Assembly (NCBI GenBank): GCA_000697355.1
Contig: JNEN01001212.1
Location: 372,001 to 436,000 of the forward strand
Source of the DNA: Syncephalastrum monosporum B8922
Lineage: Eukaryota > Mucoromycota > Mucoromycetes > Mucorales > Syncephalastraceae
DNA length: 64,000 bases
Direction of reading: 5' to 3'
Both the position numbers and the translations under genes were made by a program. Below the pieces are notes generated by a model. The model did not search any database. It worked only from the letters and a program-made list of their open reading frames with translations, and had not been told where the DNA came from. Positions 34,417 through 46,141 of this stretch are shown piece after piece (position 1 is the stretch's first letter; every line of letters starts with the position of its first letter).

Positions 34417-36032
34417 ATGATGCTTAGCTCAGAGGAGGCACAATACCAGGCGTCGATGGCGTCCACCGACAGCAAAGGCACCGAGTGGCTACAGCCTGAC
34501 AACGACGCCTCGAACACACCGAAAAAGAAATCGATGGAGCGTATCTCGAAGCTGTTCCAGAAGAAGCCCAAGAAACAGTCGACGTCTAGTTTAACATCAT
34601 CCTTTTCTGCCGTATCCCTTCCTGCTTGTGAATACCCCAGCACGACGAACAATGAACAACAGTCTCTTCCCCCTTCAACGGTCCACGCCCTGAACAGCAA
34701 CACCTTTCATACCAACACCAACACACCCGCTCGCTCGAGCAGTCTTCGCATTCCCAAAAGTCAGAGCAGCGACGAAACCCAAACCACCAGCAGCAGCGAC
34801 TCAAAAGCTGCCACTCCGCCATCCGCCGATGGCCGGCCCTCGGTGGATGACCCTACCATGACAGATGAAGGTAAAAGGAGATTCTGCAGCTCATACGTAC
34901 ATATGGCTTACCTGTCCTTGCAGCAGTACAATGCTCAAGTACAGCTGACAGTGAACAAAAACACCAGCAACCACCACAACAACAACAACAGTATATACAA
35001 CCTACGTTGGCAGGCTTGTCAAGAGGAGCATCGGTTCGAAGCACCAACTCAGCAGTTTGTGCAACGAGCCAATCACTCAAGGCCCAGGTTGCACGGCAGC
35101 AGCGTATCCTAGAGAACCTCCAAATCGAGAGTGAGCAGTACCAAAAGGACTCCAAAGTCCTACAGGACAGACTGGACAAGATGCTCCAAAAGAAGGACCA
35201 GCGCGAGGCCGATCTGAAGCAGCTCCAACAGAACTATGATCACCACATCCGCTCCTTGCGTGCCACCCCCGACGATCTCGATAGCGTTGCTGCCAAAATA
35301 CGGCAGCTCAAAAAAACCATCTCTGATCTGGCCCATACGCTCTCTCAAGAGGCCAATGCCGCCGTCGCCACTCGCGCGCTCAGCACCTTTTGGCTCAACC
35401 TGAACACGGCCATCGAAGCCATGGGCTGTCCTCTGCCGCGGCCGCGTCTTCAGATGCTGACCGAGAAATTCATGATGGATGTGCTCGTCCAGAACTTGAA
35501 TTTGAACGTGTTTCCGGGCGTCGACATCCTCGACGCGTACAATCAACTCCAGTACTGGCTCGAGGACCAGCAACTCCCGTCGACCATTGTGTCCGTGCGT
35601 CTGCGTCAAGAGTTTGCCTTGCTCGTCGCGCGGGATGAAGCCAATAAGGAAAGCGACGTGTGCAAGTCAAGGCACATGGCCCTGCAAAACAGCTGGAAGT
35701 ATCTCTACAGTGGACTGGTTAAGGCATACCCCTTCGTCTATCAGCATGACAAGGCAGAGCCCGACGTAAGGAAACATTACGGTGCACGCGTCCAGGTGCT
35801 TGTCGAACAAGCCATCTCGCTCGGTCTCGCGATCAAGGGTCAGGAAGTGGATGTGACAGCTGCAGCAGTGGCGGAAGGTCAACAGGCGTACGATCCAGAT
35901 CTCATGGTGGATGAAGATGGTCAGACCTCGGGTATCGTTCAATTCTGTATTTGCCCGCCTTTTGTCGTTGGTAATAGCCCAGATCCTCTAAAGACGCTGG
36001 AAAAAGGCCGCGTCTTGTGTACTCCTCACTAA
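34417..36032 (+). CDS. Coiled-coil protein with low-complexity N-terminus (unknown)
   Basis: Exons 34417-34870 and 34924-36032 (intron of 53 nt) give about 520 residues. The first 200 residues are Ser/Thr/Pro/Asn/Gln-rich, with a basic patch (RISKLFQKKPKKQ). A coiled coil of about 120 residues follows (ARQQRILENLQIESEQYQK to LSQEANAAV). A folded C-terminal region comes next with TFWLNLNTAIEAMG, DAYNQLQYWLEDQQLPS and SWKYLYSGLVKAYPF, ending in FCICPPFVVGN and VLCTPH. The order (basic tail, coiled coil, helical domain) suggests a cytoskeletal or membrane-signalling scaffold, but this is inference; I recognise no family. Two start ATGs are adjacent at 34417 and 34420. Confidence 0.78.
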
Positions 36033-36751
36033 AACTCGCTTTTCCTTGTCCTTTGTTTCTCTCGCACCTCACATCCCGCATTTACCCGCTGCCCCTTCTT
36101 TTGACCTGTCCTTTGTCCCCGCTTGCCCCACCTCCCTCCCCCCCGCCGTAATTTAATACACGCTGGCCATGGTATTTTTCGTAAACGAGCACGCTTTTAT
36201 CTATTTATTTTTAAACTTGTCTTACGTGCCTGTTTCTTTTCCTGTAACGCGACGCTTGACAGATTATTTTTGCATGGTTGCACAAATATGTGAGGCAAAA
36301 TGGTTCGACGTGGGACGAGCTTCAAGATAGAGCCAATGTCATTCGGTACAATTTTTGAACACGTTGCGAATCCCTCTGTGAATATGAATATATACATAAA
36401 GAGCCAAGACGGACAGACTTATACTATGTATTCGACAAGGAGGTTTTGGAGTAGCTGCACTCATGTCGCCCATGCAACTCTTGATATGAATCCATCATCA
36501 AATTCAACTTTAATATGTCTTTTGCCTGTTTAGTGCAGGATTGTGGTATGATCTGTGACAGCACGGTACACAGTACATACAGTACAGGCGAACCACGAAC
36601 GCATATTTTTAATAATAAAACAGATTAGGAATTATGAAAGCAACCCGAATGGGACCTTGTAATCATTTGTAATCCATCATATCATCGCGTGCTAGCATCG
36701 TGAACCACTGCTGTATATGCTCTGGTATAGCTGATGAGGACTAGCAACCTT
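36033..36751. other. 3' flank with nothing recognised
   Basis: C/T-rich sequence directly after the stop is probably 3' UTR. I see no gene in the rest of this stretch. Confidence 0.6.
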
Positions 36752-37660
36752 TTACCAAATTAGATCAGTCTTCACTAAACTGTCCACCTGCTTGCTCAAC
36801 GAGTTGGAAATATTCAATTTTTTCCTATCCGCTAAATCATTGGCTTTGCTCGCCTCCAAGGGGGTAGCGTTGACCCCGTCACCACAGTAGCCAGAACCAA
36901 GTCTCGATGCAGCGTACGCATGGTCAACAGGACCTCTGAGTGCAATGGAATAATTTTTGCTACCATGAATAGACTGTAGAATGTCTATCTCCCTCGCCGA
37001 CAAGGTTGTCATTTTCTGCCAAAAATGTCTGATTGTAGAGTTTGCCGTTGTCTTTTATCCCTTTCAGAAACGCCACCTCCTGTCCATGGGTTATTCCTTT
37101 GGCAACATTATTTGCCACTTACTGTTCATACCTTTTGATCGATACAACCTGGACAGGTGTCGTTGCTGAGACTGACATGTTGTGAATTGTCTCTTCCTAC
37201 AATATATCGAATTGTGTACATATGTAGTAATAATAGCGGGCCCAAAATGTCATCTCTACATACAGTATTTTATTGCCAACGCTCATAGATCTATCCGTTG
37301 TCCTCCCACCTTCTCCCTTTCGCTCGTCTGATTTCCCTCGAACAGACAAATGAGCGACTGGAGACGAAACTCTCCGGTTAACGTTTCGTACAGGATATCA
37401 ATATCAAATAAATAGGATACCAGCACAGTTATACTCCACCTATTTCTCGTGTAAATACAGATGTTGAAGACGAGACCCATGACATGGAAGGGTTGGGATT
37501 GATTGATCATTTGCCTTCCATGCAGCGCTTCCTTGCGTATGTCCAGTAAACCTTCTGCGCGAGCAGTGGCTGTCAGCAGCGATGACACGACATGGTGCCC
37601 ATCGGCATCAGGACTTCCGTTATGCTGTAACCACTCTGTCCCGTGGTAGAGTGCATTCAT
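36752..37660 (-). CDS. Possible gene(s) or relic, minus strand
   Basis: Two open segments look coding. One spans 36752-37012 (MTTLSAREIDILQSIHGSKN, ending SLVKTDLIW), open further upstream to about 37048. The other spans 37283-37660 (MNALYHGTEWLQHNG, ending SEREKVGGQRIDL). A third short run starts MSVSATTPVQVV at about 37178 and may be spliced, but candidate introns would be only about 26 nt. They may belong to separate small genes or a decayed one. No known family is apparent. Confidence 0.3.
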
Positions 37661-38233
37661 GTTGGCTAGACGCGTCGAGAGCCATCAGCGCATCGAAAAG
37701 CCGGACAGTATGAACGGAAAACTGGGAAAAGATCTTCTGATAGATGCATGAGCAACGTCCACAGGAGCGTGAAGTTGGTGAGGGAGATTCTAAAAGGGCT
37801 TGGCAGTTGCTCGATCAAGTAAAGAGAGGGCAAAGAGAGCACAGGACAGTCTATGCATGCGTTACACACGCAAGGCAATGGCAGCAAAAAGTCGATTTTC
37901 CGTGTGCATCTGACCACGTTGGTCGAATATATGCCTGCAACGCGTATTCTCTCTTCACAGACACATGCCACATTATGACCAAGGAACAGGATGATGAATT
38001 CCCTACGTATCGTCACCCTGGGTGGATAGAACAGGTTTATACTTACATTTTATGTATCACTGGCACACAGTTACCGAGCTTCATTGTGAAGGATATCTCT
38101 GATGTGACCCACACCATTACCATTCGCCTGTGGCACACCGCCTGTTTGTGTTTGCTCTTGCTGGTAACAGGTTTATCACACATTGCAGAACGATAGACAA
38201 TATTACATTATGCACGCATGAGGTATAGTTATT

Positions 38234-38750
38234 CTATTTGAGCTGTCTGTCCAATTGAGCTTGTGTGGAGCTGATATGACGATGATTGAAAGTAATGAAG
38301 GACGGATAGTTGTCTGCCTTGTCAATGGTCCTATAAGGTTGTATCGCGTGTTAGCCTATCTACGCTCGTTTTGCCCACGCGTGCTTGCTTGCTCACATTT
38401 TGGCCATTTCGTGCTCGAACAGAATGTTTTTGAAGGGATCGGCCGACAAGATGACACCCAACAGGGTTACGAATGCAGACACCAGGCATTCGACGACAAT
38501 CTGTACTGGTATAAGTAAAAAAAGAAAAGAAAAGGAAAGGAAAGAGAAAAGAGCGGCTCTAGGGATGGTGTATGGGATTACCTCAATAGGAAGCGTGCCT
38601 GTGTGGTCAATGGCCTTGAGGTAGGCGAGATCTACAGAAGAGTATCAACACGAGTGCTTCTGCTGTTCTGTCCGACGTACGCTCGTAGGCCGAGTAAGCT
38701 GAGTGCGCCAGGAACACGGTGCTGATCAGGGCGAGGAGTTTGGCGAGCAT
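38234..38750 (-). CDS. EMC5: ER membrane complex subunit 5 (MMGT1-like)
   Basis: Four short exons, 38681-38750, 38582-38631, 38397-38500 and 38234-38330, give about 106 residues. The order is an N-terminal hydrophobic segment (MLAKLLALISTVFLAHSAYSAYE), a loop with LAYLKAIDHTGTLPIE, a second segment (IVVECLVSAFVTLLGVI), then FKNILFEHEMAKM and TIDKADNYPSFITFNHR. The last block matches the conserved PSFxxFNHR of Emc5/MMGT1. EMC5 is a membrane subunit of the EMC insertase, which places tail-anchored and multi-pass proteins in the ER. Without splicing at AT|GTGAGC the protein would stop right after AKM, so the last intron is important. Confidence 0.87.
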
Positions 38751-38994
38751 GGAAAGGGTGTAAAGGCAAAGTGGATACGTGTTTGAAACGCCGTCTCTCA
38801 AATACCAGTGTTCAGTGATCGATGAAAGCACAAAAAAAAAAAAAAGGGTCGAGTCATCATCATGCTAGTTTATTTGCTATGTACGGTTTGCCCTGTTAGC
38901 AAAGAATGAATGAGTGGGGTGCGTGTCTTTCGAGCATAATTCGTTGAGAAAAAGATGTACACATGAAGGAGAAGAGAAAGGAGAAGTCTATATA

Positions 38995-41343
38995 TTACAC
39001 ATCAATGCCCCAGTCGCCTACTGTCCGCATCGCCGTTTCATCCCCCGCCGAGATACGATCGCCGTCTTCGCCGCGGAGCACATCCGCTACACTCTGCCAG
39101 GGATCGCGTGCACCGCCCCAGTCCAGCAGACGCTCCCGGAAGGCCTGGCCCTGCTTGCGATCGAGGGGATCCATAGCAAAGCACCGCTCCCAGACGCGAC
39201 GCGCGAGGGTGCGGTCGAACAGGTAGGAGTAGTAGCCCGCGCCGTAGCCAAAGAGGTGGCCAAACTGAACAGGCCACATGGTGCCAGGCACATGCCGAAA
39301 GAGGGCGTCCTTGTCCTGCAGGGTCTGCCAGATGCGGGACGCGCTAAAGTCGGGTTCGAGGGGCGCAGCCGAGTGGTATTGCTGGTCGATGAGAGCCATG
39401 ACGATCTGGCCATTGACTTCGAGGCCGCTAAAGTGGTTGCGCGGGTTGTGTTTCATGGCTTGGAGGACGCGCTCGGGCGGATGATGGCCGCTGTAGAGGG
39501 GCACGACGCTCGGGTGCCACAAAAAGTGCTCCATCAAAAGCGAGGGCAGCTCGACAAAGTCGGTCGGGCAGCGCGTGCCTGCCACGTTGTGATAGTCGGT
39601 GCGGCCGAGCATCGAGTGCATGGCGTGGCCCATCTCGTGGAACAAGGTTTCGACCTCGTGGAGCGAGAGCAGGCCCTGGCCGGACATCCGATTAAAGTCG
39701 CACGTCAGGGCAATGATGGGGAGCTGGTAGCGGCCTTGGCGGCCCCGGATGACGTCCTGAGACTGGACTTGGGGCGGCAGGAACTGGTCGGCTGCGATGG
39801 ACCGGCCGGGGAAGGCGTACTGGATATCACGGTCAGCGTCATCGTCGTCGGTGCGGCGCGAGGTGCGCACGGTATAGTGGGCGGCGTGGGTGGTCTTGCC
39901 TGGGCGGGCAAACAGGTCGCAGTAGATGGTGCCGATCTTGCCCTCCTTTTCGCAGACGACGTCCAGCTTGCGCACCTCGTCGTGCCATGCCTCGTTTGCC
40001 TGAAGAGAGGCGGGCTCAAATTGGATGCCGTACAAGCCCTTGAAGAGACGCGAAAGGCCTTGCATGACGGCACCGACCGTAAAGAATAGACTGCGGGGCG
40101 AGGCTCGCGATTGAGCATTGAGCTTGTCGGCCATTTGCGTGTAGTAGAAGCGATCATAGGCTTCGAGGGTGGGGGTGTGGTCGAGACGCTGTTCTTTCTG
40201 CTTGAGATCTTGAAGGATCTTGATGTCCGCCTGCGAGGCAGGCTCCTGGTGTCGAAGCAGCGTACGCAGGAAGGCATCCACGTTTTCTAATAGACCAAGG
40301 AGGTATCAGTATCAGTGTCAGTGTCAGAATCAGAATCAGAGATCGACAGCCATCCTCGCTTATGACGTACCTGGGCTCTTGGCCATCTTGTCTTGCAGCT
40401 GCAGCTCAGCATAGGTGTTTTGACCGACGAGCCTAGCCAGTTGGGCGCGTGTGCGCATCATGTCCTCCAAAACACGGACGCTGTCCTCACGGGCCGAGTT
40501 GAGGGCCTCATACGCCTTCTTCCTTGCGGAGGGGTGAGCGGCATAGCGGAGGACCATCTGGCACTCGTTGGAATCGGTGGCGATGTCCGGACCGAGGCGC
40601 TCGACGCCCAGGCGCTCGTCCGCGTTGAGGTGGATGGACGGCACAGCACGGGGGTCGGACTGGATGAACTGGCGCCCCAGGTGCAGGATTTGGTCGGACA
40701 GCTCAACAAACTGCTCGCGCTGGCGTTGCGGCAGATGGATGCCTGACTTTTCAAAGTCGCGCAGAAAGACCAGCGCAGCCGCATGCTCGTCGGGCGCAAA
40801 GGTGTCGACGATGCTCTTCTGCTGCAGGACGTGGGCCAGGACCTGGTGGAGGCGTGTGTCGGTGTTGAGCGTGTTCATGTACGAGCAGAGCATCGCGTAC
40901 GCCTGGTTGGCCGCGTCGCGCACGTTGCTATCCGGGTGCGCATTCCGTATCAGTTCCGCCGCATCAATCACACTGCACAGGGCGTCTGACAGGCGATCCA
41001 GGTTTTTGACCACGCGTCTCATTTCCTCCGGGCCGTTCTCGGGCGCCCGCCAGATCCGCTCGGCAATCAGCTGCGCTCGCTGGATGGCCTGTTCGGCTGC
41101 GTACTGGAACCCGTCGAGGGTGGCGAAATGCGGGTTGCCGAACAAGCCTGTCGACGAGGCCAGTTTGCCCTTCTGGTGGTGGTGCCAGACAGCGGGATCG
41201 TCAAAGATCAGGCGAACGTACTCGTCTGTGTCGGTGGCAGGGGGTGCCGCGGCTGGATTGGCCGTCGAAAGCGTCCGTCGGTTGAGGAGCCCACGGCGCA
41301 GGACGGGACGGCGCAGGGCCTTGGCCACCAAGCGGAGAGACAT
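38995..41343 (-). CDS. OCT1: Mitochondrial intermediate peptidase (OCT1)
   Basis: Two exons, 40371-41343 and 38995-40286, give about 754 residues, close to yeast Oct1. A mitochondrial presequence rich in Arg and Leu (SLRLVAKALRRPVLRRGLL) starts the protein. The M3 metallopeptidase zinc motif is FHEMGHAMHSMLGRT, followed by PTDFVELPSLLMEHF with the third metal-ligand glutamate and a substrate loop FGHLFGYGAGYYSYLF. The enzyme removes an octapeptide from proteins already cut by the matrix processing peptidase. The single intron contains a TATCAG/TGTCAG hexamer repeat at about 40303-40340. The gene is divergent from the PAN1-like gene with 191 bp between starts. Confidence 0.95.
40303..40340. 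repeat. Hexamer repeat in OCT1 intron
   Basis: Pairs of TATCAG, TGTCAG and AATCAG units follow one another within the only intron of OCT1. Confidence 0.8.
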
Positions 41344-41534
41344 GGGTGCTATGTTATTAAATTATATGTGTATGGTATTAAAAGCAGCAGTAAATAAATG
41401 GTGTCCTGTTCTATCCTGTATGTGTTCCACTCTCAGCAGCTCAGCTCTGTAATTCAATAGTGAACTCTATCCACCCTTTTTTTTGTCTTTTTTCCTAACA
41501 CCTCGTCTTCTATCCATTATTCTCTCTACTTGCA
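41344..41534. promoter_or_regulatory. Divergent promoter (OCT1 / PAN1-like)
   Basis: The 191-bp gap between divergent start codons must hold both promoters. It is AT-rich on the OCT1 side and pyrimidine-rich before the plus-strand ATG. No specific site is identified. Confidence 0.6.
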
Positions 41535-44073
41535 ATGTCCGGTCCAGCGGCTGGTATGTACACTGGCTTCATCTGCTGCGCACTCCACGCCGTCGGAATT
41601 AGCACTCATCATATGAATTTGCCTAGGCGTGAACCTCAGTTTCCTCGCTCCCACCGACCAGCAAAAGTACGAGACCCTCTTCTCGCAAGCAGCCCCGAAT
41701 GAAAAGTATATGACAGGTAGGTGCTCGTGTGTGTTTACGTACTAGGAGTATATCGTGTCTCTGCTTCATTTTGCTCATTGCCCGTCCAGCATCTACCGCC
41801 AAAGAGGTGCTTTCTCGGTCCGGCCTCGATGGTGACACGCTCGCGAAAATCTGGTATGTCTGACCTCTGGGATCTCGAAACCACGACTCATCTTGGCTCG
41901 ATCGCGTGGCTACGCTTACGTGCAGGGATCTTTCGAACGTGACGCAGGAAGCGCGGTTGAGCTTTCCCGAGTTTGCGGTGGCGATGTATCTGACGTCGAT
42001 GCGCATGACAGGCCGTGATATCCCGCCCGCGCTACCCGACACCGTACGAACCGAGATCCAGGCCGCGGTTGCCAAGCTACACGCCTCCGAAAGTGGATTC
42101 CTGCAGTCGCAGCCGACGGGGCTCGGACCCCAGATGACGGGCATGGGTCCTACCCCGCACCGGTCGCTCTCCACCTCGGCCCTGGGAGGCCTTTCTACCC
42201 AGCAGCTGCAAGCCCAGATGACGGGCTATCCACCCATCTCACAGCAACCCACCGGCATCACACAACGACCCACAGGCGTACCCTCCCAACCCACCGGGCT
42301 TAACCAGACGCCGCCTCTAAGCCAGCAGCCCACCGGCATGCCTTCCTCCCTCAGCTATCAGCCCACCGGCATCTCACAGCAGCCCACGGGGATGCAGGTC
42401 CCGATGATGACAGGCGTGACGCCGATCATGGGCCCGCAAGTAGCTATGCCCACCGGCATGGGGAACAATAACCTCACTTTCGCCAACTCAATGATGCCCG
42501 GCTCGGCCGACCACCAGCCGTACCAGGCCATCACAAACACCAAAGTCAAGATACCCTGGGCCGTCACGACCGAAGAGAAGAAACGCTATTCCAAGATCTT
42601 CAAGGCATGGGACACCGAGAAAAAAGGGATCCTTTCCGGTGACAAGGCTCGGCAGATCCTCGAGCAGTCGGGTCTGCCCCACAATGTATTGATGCAAATC
42701 TGGTAAGTCCGGACCATCGTATGCAGCCGGGGGGAATTCCTATGCTGACGCACTGAAGGGCCCTGGCGGATCCAAACAACCAGGGCAAGCTCAACATTGA
42801 CGAATTCGCGGTGGCCATGCACTTGATCTACCGCAAGCTCAACGGCCACGACGTACCGACCCACCTCCCTCCCGAACTCATACCGCCCTCCACGCGCGAG
42901 CTCCGCGAGACCGTCAGCGACCTCAAGAACTCCATCCTCAAAGACATTGCCACCAAGCGCGGTCTGTCCAACTTTAGCTCTTCCCCCTCCCTCACCCCAC
43001 CCTCTTCCTCCTCCGCATCACGCAGCACGCCGCGTGCCCGCTCCGTGAGCCCCAACCCTTCCACGCGCCGCGCCAAGGACCGTTACAAGGACGACGACAA
43101 TGACGACGGCGGCTACGTCTCCAGCGCACGCCGTATGGGGCCCGACCGCAGCCGCACCCAGTCCCCGGCCTCCTCCAAATCGTCCTCATACGGCTACCGC
43201 GGCAAGACCACGCGCATCTCGGAGCTGCGCAAGCAGATTGCCGAACACAAGGACAAGGTCAAGCGTCTCGAGGAGGAAGCCGTCAGCCGGATCGCGACCC
43301 CGTACGACGCGCTATCGTTTACAGACCGAAAAGACATTGATGACCTGAGGGACAAGATCCGCGAGCTTCAGACCGAGATCGCAAAGAGCCAGCCCGGCGG
43401 TGGCGACGACGGCTGGACGACGTACGCGAAACGCACCTCCGAGATGGCCGAACTGACGGACCAGACGCGGTCGCTCGAGTCCGAGATCCAGTTCTTGATT
43501 GACGAGACGAGCCGCGCTTTGGTGCGCCAGCTGCGCGAGACCGAGCAGGACTTGGCGGACAAGAAGACGGCGCTGGCGAAAGCCAAGCAGCAAAAGAACA
43601 CCACCACCTCAGGCAGCCCTGAGCTTGAGATTGTCGGCACCGGTCCGGGCGGGGCCGTGACCGAGCAGGATCGGATCAAGGCCAAGGCCAAGGCCATGGT
43701 CGCCGCCCGTCTGGGCAAGGTCAAGCAGCCAGCCGCCACAGCTGCCTCCGGCCCCTCCCTCGATGAGGAGCTCCAAGCGATCGAGCAAGAGAAAGAAGAC
43801 TTTATGGCGCACGCCGAGAGTGTGGCCGCATCCTTGCAGACCCTCGAAGACTCGGTCAACGCGATCCATATGGAGATGAGCATGATTGGCATGGATATCC
43901 GGAAGCACGAGCAGGATCAAAAGAAGCTCGAGGAGCGCCGGCGTTTTGAGGCGGGCGAGCGTGTCGCGGCCGATCTCAAGGCGTTTGTCCAACAGCTCGC
44001 GTTCGAGACCGCAACGGCACGCGCCCCCGATGTTGACCCCGGTTTTGAGTCTCGATTCCCCTCGTTTGAGTAA
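41535..44073 (+). CDS. PAN1: EH-domain endocytic protein, PAN1-like (short form)
   Basis: Exons 41535-41553, 41627-41716, 41790-41853, 41926-42702 and 42759-44073 give about 754 residues. Two EH domains are visible: residues about 5-100 (VNLSFLAPTDQQKYETLF, SFPEFAVAMYLTS) and about 235-330 (KKRYSKIFKAWDTEKKGIL, NIDEFAVAMHLIYRKLNG). Between them lies a linker with at least eight QxTG units matching the LxxQxTG sites of yeast Prk1/Ark1 kinases. After EH2 come a Ser-rich segment and a coiled coil (TTRISELRKQIAEHKDKVK). Pan1 couples clathrin coats to Arp2/3 actin. The C-terminal Pro-rich/WH2 part of yeast Pan1 is absent: the frame ends at a TAA with no donor nearby. End3/Ede1-like identity cannot be fully excluded. 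Confidence 0.87.
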
Positions 44074-45155
44074 TCATCTACTACTATCTACCCTAGAAAT
44101 AAAGCGCTGCGTCCTAGCATGAACTCGAGACGAATATTCTTTTTTCGTGGGCGAGCCTCTCCTCTTACCGCTTCAAGAGGCTGTAGGCATACTCGGGTGG
44201 GTTGCTCTGATTTTCTAGCAGTAGACACTCGTCCTGGCATAAGCCTATTATGTAGAAAATGGCTTCCCATCGAACATATACTGGACACGTGTTGGTCTGA
44301 AATAAAGAGGAAAACGCCGTATAATATACGAAAAAAAGAGATGAGAACAAGTGGTAAACATAAGTCTCTGTTGATCTAGAGGGCGTTTTGTGTTTATAAG
44401 TCTGTCGCCAAAACGGCTTACAAGTAGATGAGTAAACTTTTCTTATTCTATGATATCGGTGCCGAGACGGGTAGTTACGTCTGTGTAGGCTTTTGTTCAT
44501 ACTTGCATACCGCCGTCGTCCAACATGAAGTATGACACGGGTGGCTTTATTTACTTTGCCTCACACGTCAGGGAATAAGTAGCACAGATGGAGGCGCCAG
44601 CTTGTCCACAGCCGACCCGCTCCTTTTCACTTTGAGTGAGCATGGTTTGCTGTATTTACACCAGTGCACCTTGCACACATGCGTCAGAGTATTATACTTA
44701 CTCATTAGACATAGATGCTCCTATGATCGATGGTTTGCATATATTTCATGAATACTTTCATGAATACATACTATATAACACCTGTAGGCGGGGGTTCCTC
44801 TCACACAAGTATTGTCCCTGCCAGCCAGAATTTGGCGCCCAAAAAATTTTCGACCGCAGGTCATGTGACGTACACTCATACGTGTCTATGAAGCTATAGA
44901 CATTAGCTAAGCGGTGCGGCCAAAAGCGAAGATAAAGAAGTTTATCTGATGTCATTTAGCCAATGCATTTGGCTTTTTTTTTTTGTTCTGGGCTAATGGC
45001 AAGTGTGTGTGTGTGTGTTTTATTTTTCGGTTTATGAGGTCACTGTGAGTGAGAGAGCGCCGATTTGAGATCGGGATTCGTGCCCCGACTCGCATTCACA
45101 CACCACCATCACGCTTTCTTTTCTTTGCGCGCAGCCTTTACTTCCAACGAACGAG
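44074..45155. other. Intergenic region with possible short exon
   Basis: No gene is assigned. A minus-strand run at about 44165-44300 reads CPVYVRWEAIFYIIGLCQDE to a stop after YSLLKR and looks protein-like, but I cannot find a start or partner exons. There is a short TG run near 45005-45018. The last 100 bases form the endosulfine promoter and 5' UTR. Confidence 0.45.
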
Positions 45156-45660
45156 ATGCATCCCGCGAAAGCAAACAAGATTGATTTGAGTGTAAGCACA
45201 AACAAGAAACAATACAAAGAAAAGCCCGATGTACTGTGGATGTATACTTACCCATACCCCTGCTCTCACAGCAATTGAATGAGGAGGAAAAGAAGCTTTT
45301 CCGCATGTACGGCAAGCTTCCGGATCGCAAGGATCTGCTGGGCCATAAGCTCAAGGTAAGTCAAAGCCAACAACGTTTATTCTAGATATATATATATATA
45401 TGAGTGATGTGTTAATATGATATATTCAAAAGGAACGTAAATACTTTGACTCTGGAGACTATGCTTTATCGAAGGCTGGTAAAGAACCCGAGGTGTCGAT
45501 CGGTTCCGAGCACCCTTCGCCAGATACGATTCCTCACTCGAACCCCAACTCTGGCTCGAGCTCCAGCCCTGTCAAGGAGTCTCCTTTGGTCCCAGAGCCA
45601 AAGCCTGAGGATCCTGCAAAGCCTACGCTCACGTCCGCCCCTACTCAGCCAAATCACTAA
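45156..45660 (+). CDS. IGO1: Endosulfine/ARPP-19 family protein (IGO1-like)
   Basis: Exons 45156-45191, 45272-45355 and 45433-45660 give about 115 residues. The family core is complete: LFRMYGKLPDRKDLLGHKLK followed by RKYFDSGDYALSKAG, where the serine in FDSGDYA is the site phosphorylated by Greatwall/Rim15. When phosphorylated, these proteins inhibit PP2A-B55 and, in yeast, support entry into quiescence after TORC1 inactivation. The rest is an unstructured Ser/Pro-rich tail. A (TA)n stretch is in the second intron. The start ATG is the first in frame before a normal donor. Confidence 0.92.
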
Positions 45661-46141
45661 GCATTGACCTGTCAACCCTTCGTTCCTCCCCTTCAGAACA
45701 GTCATGGATCATAGTATAGTCCATATCGCCATCTCCATTGTCTTCTCTTTTTTTCTCTCTCTCTTATTCTTCTTCTTCTTTCTCTCTTCCTTTCTTTCCT
45801 TCTTTTGACTGGAACAGGCCGCTAGGGCCTGTCCCGGCCTACATATCCAGACGCGCACTTTTCACTCACGACCCCACATATTCACGCTCACACCACATCC
45901 CATTCTTTTTTTTTTTTTTATCCAATACTCAAACATTTTATGTGCGATATCCGTTTCAGAAATATATAAGTCATGAACAACACAAGAAGACTGCCGAGGC
46001 AGGTGCATGGTATACCAACACAGAAACCTATACATTACATACACGTACATATATATATACATGTCATTGTATCACTGGATCGTTTGATAACTACAATATA
46101 TACATCTCCTGTGAATGAATCACAGCATAGGATTATCATCA

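Noticed and set aside
38914..40089. 391-residue plus-strand open frame opposite OCT1
   Set aside because: It is a mirror of the M3 peptidase, with no domain of its own.
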